This document shows positions 26,035 to 33,794 of a DNA stretch of 64,000 bases, piece after piece. Made by a program: the position numbers and the translations under genes. How positions within the stretch are numbered: position 1 is the first letter of the stretch; each line of letters begins with the position of its first letter. This stretch comes from Bacteroidota bacterium (GTDB lineage Bacteria; Bacteroidota; Bacteroidia; Bacteroidales; FEN-979). The DNA lies in contig JAPLDF010000075.1 in assembly GCA_026391835.1 (NCBI GenBank), positions 1 through 64,000 on the forward strand, given 5' to 3'. The notes below the pieces were generated by a model, which did no database searches, was not told the origin of the DNA, and saw only the letters and a list, made by a program, of their open reading frames with translations.

Positions 26035-26097
26035 AACACTTAAAACTTAGCACTTAACACTTAACACTTAACACTTAACACTTAACACTTAACACTA
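26035..26097. repeat. AACACTT heptamer array (about 9 units)
   Basis: Nine head-to-tail heptamers, six of them perfect AACACTT, lie between the two TPM genes, directly upstream of the ATG at 26021 on the minus strand. The unit differs in sequence from other arrays in the window but has the same 7-nt period. It would form the leader of the downstream TPM gene. Confidence 0.88.
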
Positions 26098-26104
26098 TTG
26101 CGTA

Positions 26105-26551
26105 TCAATCTTTCCCGAAAGAAATATCATCCGGCAGTTCGTTGACATCGTCGCGGTGATGAGGGAAATGTTTTTTCAGCTGAATGCCGGTTGAGGTTAT
26201 AGCTTCGATGAGACCTTCGGTAAACCTGTTTTCCCTGAATTGGTTCAACATGTTTCCTTTGATATCATTCCAGAAGTTGCCAGGTACCACACTGTTTATC
26301 CCACTGTCGCCAATGATGGCAAAACGACGGTTTTTAACTGCAAGGTAAATCAGCACACCATTGTGAAGCACTGTTTTATTCATGCCGAGTTGTTTGAAAA
26401 TGAAAGCGGCCCTGTCCATTACTTCGCCGGTGAACGTATTCTCAATATGAACGCGAATTTCGCCGGATGTATCCAGTTCAGCATTCATGATTGCTTGTTT
26501 AATGTCCTCTTTCTCCTGTTTCGAAAAAAAGTCTTTTGCAGAAGTTCCCAT
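26105..26551 (-). CDS. TPM-domain protein, short form
   Basis: 148 residues from ATG 26551. A GTG-started frame reaches 26605, but its first codons run into a palindromic repeat (26605-26637), so the internal ATG is preferred. The TPM domain includes SGEIRVHIENTFTG, LHNGVLIYLAVKNRRFAIIGDSGIN and a C-terminal HHRDD-type acidic tail (ELPDDISFG). No signal peptide is visible, unlike the neighbouring TPM protein. It probably works with LemA and the other TPM protein; the function is unknown. Confidence 0.82.
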   Translation of the reverse strand: MGTSAKDFFSKQEKEDIKQAIMNAELDTSGEIRVHIENTFTGEVMDRAAFIFKQLGMNKTVLHNGVLIYLAVKNRRFAIIGDSGINSVVPGNFWNDIKGNMLNQFRENRFTEGLIEAITSTGIQLKKHFPHHRDDVNELPDDISFGKD

Positions 26552-26604
26552 TGATTTTGTTATCTGGTGGTTTATCTGGTGTTTTGAACGCCGCTTTTTC
26601 TTCA

Positions 26605-26637
26605 CGTCCCCTGCGTTATTTTAAACCACAGGGGACG
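26605..26637. repeat. Palindromic hairpin CGTCCCCTG / CAGGGGACG
   Basis: Nine-base arms at 26605-26613 and 26629-26637 are perfect reverse complements with a 15-nt loop. It lies between lemA and the short TPM gene and would form a stable hairpin in their transcript. It may be a REP-like element or attenuate read-through; there is no T tract. Confidence 0.7.
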
Positions 26638-26693
26638 CAAAGGCTTTCCAAGGCATATAGGATTTTGTGATGGTAAAGCCGTAATGTTTTGAG

Positions 26694-27290
26694 CTAGAAT
26701 TGAACCTGTGGTGCTTTCTCGGCTCCGGCTTGTGCCTGGAAATAGGCTTTCTTCTGGAATCCGAACATGCCCGCAAACATGCTGTTGGGGAAGCGCCGCA
26801 GGTAAGTGTTATATGCCTGGGCTGATTCGTTGAACTTCATGCGTTCGACAGAGATGCGGTTTTCGGTACCCTCGAGTTGTGCCTGTAATTCCGAGAAATT
26901 TTGTGTAGCCTTGAGTTCTGGGTATTTTTCCACAACCACCATGAGTCTACCGATGGCAGAACTCACACCATTCTGGGCTTCCTGGAACTTTTGCAGGGAT
27001 CCTTCATCCAGGTTCTTGGGATTGATCTGAACGCTGGTAGCCTTTGCACGTGCTTCAATAACCGCAGTGAGTGTTTGCTGCTCAAAATTGGCAACACCTT
27101 TAACAGTATTCACCAGGTTTGGGATGAGATCAAGCCTCCGCTGATAAACGTTTTCCACATTGCCCCAGGCCTGGTTGACACCTTCCTCCCTGGTTACCAA
27201 ACTATTATTGATACCAGTAATCCATACCGTGAGCAGCAGAACAATACCGACGATCACAATCAAAGCGATCCAACCTTTACTTAATTTCAT
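26694..27290 (-). CDS. lemA: LemA family protein
   Basis: 198 residues. One N-terminal membrane helix (WIALIVIVGIVLLLTVWITGI) precedes the LemA helical domain (NQAWGNVENVYQRRLDLIPNLVNTVKG, ERMKFNESAQAYNTYLRRFPN, FGFQKKAYF). These are the strongest family markers. Biological role is unclear; it is commonly linked to TPM-domain proteins, as here. Confidence 0.93.
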   Translation of the reverse strand: MKLSKGWIALIVIVGIVLLLTVWITGINNSLVTREEGVNQAWGNVENVYQRRLDLIPNLVNTVKGVANFEQQTLTAVIEARAKATSVQINPKNLDEGSLQKFQEAQNGVSSAIGRLMVVVEKYPELKATQNFSELQAQLEGTENRISVERMKFNESAQAYNTYLRRFPNSMFAGMFGFQKKAYFQAQAGAEKAPQVQF

Positions 27291-27358
27291 GATTTGTAAG
27301 TTTATGGTTAATATTTGCTTAATGTTAAATTGGGTGACAAAGATTCAAGTATAAATTG

Positions 27359-27366
27359 CAAAATTA
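27359..27366 (-). promoter_or_regulatory. Promoter -7 element TAATTTTG for lemA
   Basis: On the minus strand TAATTTTGC lies 69 nt upstream of the lemA ATG, just beyond the htpG stop. It suggests that lemA and the TPM genes start their own transcript; no clear -33 TTG is seen. Confidence 0.5.
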
Positions 27367-27370
27367 CGGA

Positions 27371-29281
27371 TTATACCATCTTCTCGGTACTCCTCCTGAT
27401 AAACTCTGCCAGTTCCTTGCCTTTCAGCATATTCTGGGCCAGTAAAGCAAGATCGAGCAGTTGTTTGATGGTATCTGCCTGTTTGTCATTGTCGGTTTCG
27501 GCAAGGATTTTACCTACCAGCGGGTTATTCGAATTTACAACCAGGTTATAATTTTCGGGCATTTCTCCCATAAAACCATATCCTCCGCCACCGCCAAGTG
27601 CCGACATATCCTTCATTCGCCGCATAAACTCATTCTGGGTGATCAGCAGCGGTGATTCTTTTTCACTGAGGCTTTCGAACACAATGGTGAACTTTTTACC
27701 GTCGATTTGTTTTTCAAAAACCTCCTTAAGCAATTTCTGCTGATCATCGTTCAGTTTGGAAGGAAGGGCATCCTCCTTTTTGATCAGTTTTTCAACTGAT
27801 TCAGCATCAACGCGCGTGAAGCGTGTTTTATCCAGTTTTTGCTCCAGTGTGTTGATAAAATGGGCTTCGAGAACACCATCCATCATCAAAACGTCATATC
27901 CCCGGTCTTTTACAGATTCTATGAAGGTATACTGTTCATGCTGGTTTGTGGCGTAAAGGTAGATGAGTTGCCCTTCTTTGTCTTTTTGAGTAGCCTTGAC
28001 ATGGTTTTCATACTCTTCGAGGGTGAAATATTTGCCATCGACATTTTTCAGCAGGCAGAATTTTTTTGCACGGTCGTAGAACTCAGGCTGGGAGATAATG
28101 CCATACTGGATGAATACTTTGATGTCATCCCACTTTGCCTCAAAATCACCACGGGTTTCTTTGAAAAGCGACTCAAGCTTGTCAGCCACCTTCTTCGTGA
28201 TGTGGTTTGAAATCTTTTTCACATTCGGATCACTCTGCAGATAGCTGCGTGAAACATTGAGCGGGATGTCCGGGGAGTCAATCACACCATGCAGCAAGGT
28301 CAGGAAGTCAGGTACAATCCCTTCAACGGAATCGGTGACAAATACCTGGTTGCAGTATAGCTGGATTTTATCTTTTTGTACTTCGAGGTTCTTTTTTACC
28401 TTGGGAAAATAGAGTATGCCCGTCAGGTTGAATGGATAATCTACATTGAGGTGAATCCAGAACAGTGGTTCGTCGAACGAGTAAGGGTAAAGTTCCCTGT
28501 AAAAACTCTTGTAATCTTCTTCCTTGAGGTCAACCGGTTTCTTTTTCCAGATCGGGTCAGTATTGTTGATAATGCGTGGTTTTTCAACTTCAACCTGCTT
28601 GTCATTGCCGTCTTTGTCTTTCTCGCCCACAACTGTTTCCCACGTTTTTTCAGTCCCAAACTGAATGGGAACCGGGAGGAACTTGCAATATTTTTTAAGG
28701 ATTCCAAGAAGTGTATGTTCTTCCAGGTAGTCCTTTGAATCGTCGGCAATATGGAGAATCACTTCAGTACCCCGGTCGCTCTTGTCGCAATCATCCATGG
28801 TGTAATCCGGGCTGCCGTCACATTCCCATCGAACGGCTCCTGTTTCACCTTTTTTCTGGTATGTCTTTGTAAGAATTTCCACTTTCTTGGAAACCATGAA
28901 ACTGGAGTAGAAACCCAAACCGAAATGGCCGATTATGGCATTCATTTCTGATTCCGACTTGGTTTTAAACTTTTTAATGAACTCTTCCGCACTCGAAAAT
29001 GCAATCTGGTTGATGTATTTATCCACCTCAGCCGATGTCATTCCAATGCCCTTGTCCTTTATGGATATGGTTTTTTTCTTTTTATCCAGGGTGACCAGGA
29101 TGGTAAGGTCAGTGATGTCACCATTGTATTTTCCAAGTGCCGCCAATGTCTTGAGTTTTTGTGTGGCATCAACCGCATTTGAAATTAATTCACGCAGGAA
29201 TATTTCGTGCTCCGAATAGAGGAATTTTTTAATAATCGGGAAGATGTTCTCAGTCTGTACGTTTATTTTACCTTGTTGCAT
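27371..29281 (-). CDS. htpG: Molecular chaperone HtpG (Hsp90)
   Basis: 636 residues. The GHKL ATPase domain has ELISNAVDA (ATP/Mg-binding Asn), DKGIGMT and GHFGLGFYS. The middle domain contains VSRSYLQSDPNVKKISNHI with the Arg that completes the ATPase site. The C-terminus ends RRSTEKMV and lacks the eukaryotic MEEVD tail, as expected. It is monocistronic. The leader between 29282 and 29494 holds TGACA-AAA-TGACA at 29345-29357, a possible operator, unproven. Confidence 0.97.
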   Translation of the reverse strand: MQQGKINVQTENIFPIIKKFLYSEHEIFLRELISNAVDATQKLKTLAALGKYNGDITDLTILVTLDKKKKTISIKDKGIGMTSAEVDKYINQIAFSSAEEFIKKFKTKSESEMNAIIGHFGLGFYSSFMVSKKVEILTKTYQKKGETGAVRWECDGSPDYTMDDCDKSDRGTEVILHIADDSKDYLEEHTLLGILKKYCKFLPVPIQFGTEKTWETVVGEKDKDGNDKQVEVEKPRIINNTDPIWKKKPVDLKEEDYKSFYRELYPYSFDEPLFWIHLNVDYPFNLTGILYFPKVKKNLEVQKDKIQLYCNQVFVTDSVEGIVPDFLTLLHGVIDSPDIPLNVSRSYLQSDPNVKKISNHITKKVADKLESLFKETRGDFEAKWDDIKVFIQYGIISQPEFYDRAKKFCLLKNVDGKYFTLEEYENHVKATQKDKEGQLIYLYATNQHEQYTFIESVKDRGYDVLMMDGVLEAHFINTLEQKLDKTRFTRVDAESVEKLIKKEDALPSKLNDDQQKLLKEVFEKQIDGKKFTIVFESLSEKESPLLITQNEFMRRMKDMSALGGGGGYGFMGEMPENYNLVVNSNNPLVGKILAETDNDKQADTIKQLLDLALLAQNMLKGKELAEFIRRSTEKMV

Positions 29282-29494
29282 ATGGATAGTAGTTTATGAT
29301 TGTTGAGACCGTACTTGTCAAAGGTGGTGCCACGATGGTGAGGCTGACAAAATGACAATGCGCGGGATGCTTTGATTTTTTTTTCATTATGATAATTTGA
29401 AACGGAAAATGCTTAATTTTACAGGGTGCATTAATAAAATCCATTCAACTGAAACCACAGCCGGGAGCATCCCCGGCGATAAAAACTCATCGAT

Positions 29495-30514
29495 ATGAAC
29501 CCGATAGATTGGAAAAACTTACCGTTTGGTTATTTTAAAACGGATTACAATGTCCGTTGTCATTATAAGGATGGAAAATGGGGTGAACTGGAAGTTACCG
29601 ACTCCGAAACCATCACAATGCACATGGCGGCAACATGCCTTCATTATGGACAGGAAGCCTTTGAAGGGATGAAAGCCTTTACCGGCAAAGACGGCAAAAT
29701 CAGGATTTTCAGATTGGAAGAAAATGCCAAAAGGATGATCAGGTCGGCACAGGGTGTGATGATGGCTGAAGTTCCCGTGGAGCTCTTCACCGAAGTGGTA
29801 CTGAAGGCGGTAAAACTCAATCTTAAATATGTACCTCCCTATGGCGAAGGAGCATCGCTGTACATCCGGCCATTGCTGATCGGTACAGGTGCACAGGTTG
29901 GTGTCAGTCCTGCAAAGGAGTATATGTTCATGGTATTCGTCGGCCCGGTCGGCCCTTACTTCAAGGAAGGATTTAACCCGGTGAAGATGCAGATCGTTCG
30001 TGATTTTGATCGTGCGGCGCCCCTGGGAACAGGCCATATTAAAGTGGGGGGTAACTATGCCGCCAGCCTGCGGGCCGGCCAGCGCGCCCACCAGGACGGT
30101 TATGCCTCCTGTATATTCCTTGATGCCAGGGAGAAAAAATATATTGATGAAGCCGGTCCTGCCAATTTCTTCGGAATTAAAGACAATACATATATCACGC
30201 CCGATTCAGTCTCCATTCTCCCGTCCATCACAAACATGTCCCTGCGCGTATTGGCCGCTGAAATGGGTATGAAAGTTGAACAACGCCATATCCCGGTTGA
30301 AGAGCTGGATGAATTTGAGGAGGTTGGTGCCTGTGGCACAGCTGCCGTGATCTCGCCGATTTGCATGATCCATGACCGCGATACCGGGAAAGAGTATAAG
30401 TATTGTAAAAACGGGCAGCCTGGTACTGTTTCGCAGAAACTCTACAGCAAACTCAAGGGAATCCAGGAAGGCCTGGAACCTGACACCCACGGGTGGATCA
30501 CGATTGTTGAATAA
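29495..30514 (+). CDS. ilvE: Branched-chain amino acid aminotransferase
   Basis: 339 residues. A PLP fold-type IV enzyme that makes or degrades Leu, Ile and Val. Motifs: LHYGQEAFEGMKAF, YIRPLLIGTGAQVGV, and GHIKVGGNYAASL with the likely PLP lysine near residue 183; DEAGPANFFGI binds the cofactor phosphate. Length fits the BCAT2-like class. A terminator hairpin follows that extends into the convergent pyrF. Confidence 0.94.
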   Translation: MNPIDWKNLPFGYFKTDYNVRCHYKDGKWGELEVTDSETITMHMAATCLHYGQEAFEGMKAFTGKDGKIRIFRLEENAKRMIRSAQGVMMAEVPVELFTEVVLKAVKLNLKYVPPYGEGASLYIRPLLIGTGAQVGVSPAKEYMFMVFVGPVGPYFKEGFNPVKMQIVRDFDRAAPLGTGHIKVGGNYAASLRAGQRAHQDGYASCIFLDAREKKYIDEAGPANFFGIKDNTYITPDSVSILPSITNMSLRVLAAEMGMKVEQRHIPVEELDEFEEVGACGTAAVISPICMIHDRDTGKEYKYCKNGQPGTVSQKLYSKLKGIQEGLEPDTHGWITIVE

Positions 30515-30533
30515 ACGCTTTACGGAATTGTTT

Positions 30534-30567
30534 AAAGCCGGGATTTACAAAGTTCCGGCTTTTTTTA
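30534..30567 (+). terminator. Terminator of ilvE, embedded in the pyrF 3' end
   Basis: AAAGCCGGGA, a 9-nt loop, then TTCCGGCTTT and further T residues. The right arm and T-run encode the last codons of pyrF on the minus strand (KKAGTL), so the two convergent genes share this segment. Confidence 0.85.
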
Positions 30568-31390
30568 TGAGGTGTTGTTCCATCTCTGCCTGTATGTTCA
30601 GGGCTTCCTCTCGTGCTTTTTGGGCAAAATCGGTACCTTTTGATGCATAGATGATGTTCCTGGATGAATTTACGATGAGCCCGCATTCCCTTGTCAGGCC
30701 ATATTCAGACACTTCACGAAGGCTGCCGCCCTGGGCGCCTACGCCCGGAACAAGGAGGAAATGATCAGGCACGATTTTTCTGATATCGGTCAGCAGTTCT
30801 GCCTTGGTCGCACCAACCACATACATCATGTTTGCATTGTTGCCCCATTCCCTTGATTTTGAGAGTACCTTTTCAAAAAGGTGATGATCGGTGTCTTTGG
30901 CAACCTGGAAGTCTTCAGCACCTTTGTTTGATGTCAGGGCAAGCACAATGATCCATTTATCAGGGTAGGAGAGGAAGGGCTTTACGGAATCTTCACCCAT
31001 ATAGGGCGCAACTGTCACGGCGTCAAAGTCCATCCCCGATGAAGCCGGATCGAATACAGCACGGGCATATTGCTGGGATGTGTTGCCGATATCGCCCCGT
31101 TTGGCATCCGCGATCGTGAACAACTGTCCCGGGTATGTGAGGTTGATGTACTGAATGGTCTTTGTCAGACTTTCCCATCCCTTCACCCCATAGCATTCAT
31201 AAAAGGCGAAGTTTGGCTTGTATGCGATGGCAAGGTCGTGCGTGGCATCTATGATCGCTTTGTTAAACTCAAACATAGGATCTTCGCACGCCAGGAAATG
31301 AACGGGAATTTTTGACAGGTCGGTGTCAAGCCCGATACAAAGAAATGATTTTTTTGAAAAGATAAGGTTGACAAGCGATGTACGGTTCAT
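30545..31390 (-). CDS. pyrF: Orotidine 5'-phosphate decarboxylase (type 2)
   Basis: 281 residues from ATG 31390 (a TTG at 31408 is also in frame). Last step of UMP synthesis. [12 protein letters not shown], the catalytic [15 protein letters not shown] and the phosphate-binding GVGAQGG are typical of the longer type 2 enzymes. It lies downstream of prfA and purM on the same strand and may share their transcript; 51 nt separate it from prfA. Confidence 0.95.
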   Translation of the reverse strand: MNRTSLVNLIFSKKSFLCIGLDTDLSKIPVHFLACEDPMFEFNKAIIDATHDLAIAYKPNFAFYECYGVKGWESLTKTIQYINLTYPGQLFTIADAKRGDIGNTSQQYARAVFDPASSGMDFDAVTVAPYMGEDSVKPFLSYPDKWIIVLALTSNKGAEDFQVAKDTDHHLFEKVLSKSREWGNNANMMYVVGATKAELLTDIRKIVPDHFLLVPGVGAQGGSLREVSEYGLTRECGLIVNSSRNIIYASKGTDFAQKAREEALNIQAEMEQHLIKKAGTL

Positions 31391-31441
31391 CTGTTCAGGA
31401 TTAATCAATTATTGATATTGACACTTCGCCCAATTCGCCGG

Positions 31442-32515
31442 TTAGTTCGTTCCCGCTTCTTTCAGCCTCTCCGCATTCTCCGCAAGCTGAAGAGCTTCGA
31501 TCAATGGCTCAACTTCACCATCAAGCACCACAGGCAGGTTGTAAAGTGTCATATTGATGCGATGGTCGGTAACACGGCTTTGGGGGTAATTATAGGTACG
31601 GATCTTTGCTGAACGGTCGCCGGTTGATACCATGGTTTTCCGTTTTTTGGATATGGCATCGAGATATTTCTGGTGTTCCAGTTCGTAAAGCCTGGTGCGT
31701 AACACCTTCATGGCTTTCTCGAAGTTTTTGATCTGGGACTTTTCGTCCTGGCAGGATACAACAATGTTTGACGGGATATGCGTCAGCCGGATCGCCGAAT
31801 AGGTCGTATTGACTGATTGTCCTCCCGGTCCTGATGAGCAGAACGTGTCTTTCCGCACATCGGATTGTTTTATTTCAACATCAAACTCATCTGCTTCAGG
31901 TAAAACAGCCACTGTTGCAGCGGATGTATGTACACGGCCCTGCGTTTCGGTTTGGGGAACACGTTGTACACGGTGTACGCCCGATTCATATTTCATGAGG
32001 CCATATACATTCTCCCCCATGATATTGAAGATGATCTCTTTAAAACCACCCATGGTGCCCTCGGTAAAATCGACCAGTTCCACTTTCCATCGCTTGGTTT
32101 CAGCGAATTTGCAATACATGCGGTGCAGGTCGCCGGCGAAAATACTGGCCTCGTCGCCTCCTGTTCCGGCCCGGATCTCGATGACGGCGTTTTTACCATC
32201 TTCAGGATCTGCAGGAATGAGCATCATCCGGATCTCTTCCTCGATTCTGTCTTTTTCGGCAGTGAGCACATTGAGTTCTTCCTTGGCCATTGTCCGGAAC
32301 TCCTCATCCTTTTCGTTGTGGATGATATCCTTGGCATGGTCAATATTGGACAGGGTCGTTTTGTATACTTCAAAAGCCTCCATGATTGGCTGAAGTTCCT
32401 TGTAATCCTTGTTGAGCTTGATATAATTCTTCATATCGCTCATCACCGAAGGCTCATTCATCTGCCGCTGAATGTCTTCGTATCGTATCTTGATGGCCTC
32501 TAATTTATCTAACAT
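31442..32515 (-). CDS. prfA: Peptide chain release factor 1
   Basis: 357 residues from ATG 32515 ([19 protein letters not shown]), the normal RF1 start. The in-frame sequence up to 32572 contains the -7 element of its own promoter and is not coding. [16 protein letters not shown] holds the GGQ tripeptide that hydrolyses peptidyl-tRNA, and [20 protein letters not shown] is an RF1/RF2 hallmark. Recognises UAA and UAG. Confidence 0.96.
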   Translation of the reverse strand: MLDKLEAIKIRYEDIQRQMNEPSVMSDMKNYIKLNKDYKELQPIMEAFEVYKTTLSNIDHAKDIIHNEKDEEFRTMAKEELNVLTAEKDRIEEEIRMMLIPADPEDGKNAVIEIRAGTGGDEASIFAGDLHRMYCKFAETKRWKVELVDFTEGTMGGFKEIIFNIMGENVYGLMKYESGVHRVQRVPQTETQGRVHTSAATVAVLPEADEFDVEIKQSDVRKDTFCSSGPGGQSVNTTYSAIRLTHIPSNIVVSCQDEKSQIKNFEKAMKVLRTRLYELEHQKYLDAISKKRKTMVSTGDRSAKIRTYNYPQSRVTDHRINMTLYNLPVVLDGEVEPLIEALQLAENAERLKEAGTN

Positions 32516-32537
32516 GTGTGAATTTGAAATGGGAGTG

Positions 32538-32568
32538 CAAAGGTAAACATTTCGCGCCACTTCAGCAA
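32538..32568 (-). promoter_or_regulatory. Promoter for prfA (TTG-N20-TACCTTTG)
   Basis: On the minus strand TTG (32566-32568) and TACCTTTG (32538-32545) match the Bacteroidota promoter pattern with 20-nt spacing; the ATG follows after 22 nt. Confidence 0.65.
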
Positions 32569-32624
32569 GCATGGCATCCCGCCTGCAGTTGCGAACGACA
32601 GCATGCGTTTTCCCCGGTTAATGA

Positions 32625-33794
32625 TTAATAATGAAATTCTCCGAATTCAGAGCGTATGGTAAGTTGTCTGGATGAGGCTGGTTCACAATGCCCGATCACC
32701 TGGGCATCGATATTGAATGTGGCGGCTATACCGATAATTGCTTCTGCAAGATGTGCCGGAATGTAGAACTCAAGCCTGTGTCCCATGTTAAAAACCCGGT
32801 ACATTTCCTGCCAGGGGGTCACTGATTCTTCCTGGATGAGCCTGAAGAGGGGAGGAACAGGAAACATGTTGTTTTTAATGATGTGCATGTGACCGGTGAA
32901 ATGGAGGATTTTGGTCTGTCCGCCTCCGCTGCAGTGAACCATGCCATGAATTTCGTGCCGGAACTGGTCGAAGATCTTTTTTACCACCGGGGCATACGTC
33001 CGGGTGGGGGATAGGATCAGTTTCCCGATATCAACCCCGTGAACTCCCGAGGGATCAGTGAGGCTTTTACTTCCTGAATACACAAGGCTTTCCTGGATTG
33101 CCGGGTCATAACTTTCCGGATAACCGGCTGCATAGGATTTGCCCAGGACGTCATGTCGTGCCGAGGTGAGTCCGTTGCTGCCCATTCCCCCGTTATATTC
33201 CTTTTCGTAACTTGCCTTTCCCGACGAAGATAGTCCTACAATTACATCGCCGGCGCTGATCTTTGCGTTGTCGATGACATGATCTCTTCTTAACCTGCAG
33301 CTGACAGTCGAATCTACGATGATAGTCCTCACCAGGTCGCCGACATCGGCGGTTTCGCCGCCTGTTGACCAGATGCCTATTCCCTGGTCGCGCATGTCGG
33401 CCAGGAAATCTTCCGTTCCCTTGATGATCTCTGAAATGACTTCACCCGGGACCAGGTTTTTATTGCGCCCGATGGTCGAAGAGAGCAGGATGTTGTCGGT
33501 TGCGCCGACGCAAAGGAGATCATCAAGATTCATCACGATCGCATCCTGGGCGATGCCGCGCCAGACGGAGATATCCCCGGTTTCCTTCCAGTACAGGTAA
33601 GCCAGCGAGGATTTTGTTCCGGCGCCATCGGCATGCATGATATTGCACCATTCGTCGTCTCCTCCCAGGAGATCGGGCACAATTTTACAGAATGCTTTCG
33701 GGAACAATCCTTTGTCCAGGTGCTTTATGGCTTCATGGACGTCTTCCTTGGATGAGGATACTCCACGTTGCGCATATCTGTTGGGAGTGGTCAT
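32625..33794 (-). CDS. purM: Phosphoribosylformylglycinamidine cyclo-ligase (AIR synthetase)
   Basis: 389 residues. It closes the imidazole ring in purine synthesis. RYAQRGVSSSKEDVH, HADGAGTKSSLAYLYW, MNLDDLLCVGAT and STGGETADVGDLV are PurM-type metal/ATP-binding motifs, and VGLSSSGKASYE follows. The form seen here is the longer Bacteroidota version. Its ATG overlaps the stop of the upstream OmpA gene by the sequence ATGA, so translation is probably coupled. Confidence 0.92.
   Translation of the reverse strand: MTTPNRYAQRGVSSSKEDVHEAIKHLDKGLFPKAFCKIVPDLLGGDDEWCNIMHADGAGTKSSLAYLYWKETGDISVWRGIAQDAIVMNLDDLLCVGATDNILLSSTIGRNKNLVPGEVISEIIKGTEDFLADMRDQGIGIWSTGGETADVGDLVRTIIVDSTVSCRLRRDHVIDNAKISAGDVIVGLSSSGKASYEKEYNGGMGSNGLTSARHDVLGKSYAAGYPESYDPAIQESLVYSGSKSLTDPSGVHGVDIGKLILSPTRTYAPVVKKIFDQFRHEIHGMVHCSGGGQTKILHFTGHMHIIKNNMFPVPPLFRLIQEESVTPWQEMYRVFNMGHRLEFYIPAHLAEAIIGIAATFNIDAQVIGHCEPASSRQLTIRSEFGEFHY

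Noticed and set aside
29282-29494. A CIRCE element (HrcA site) upstream of htpG
   Set aside because: The TTAGCACTC-N9-GAGTGCTAA pattern is absent; only a loose TGACA repeat is present.
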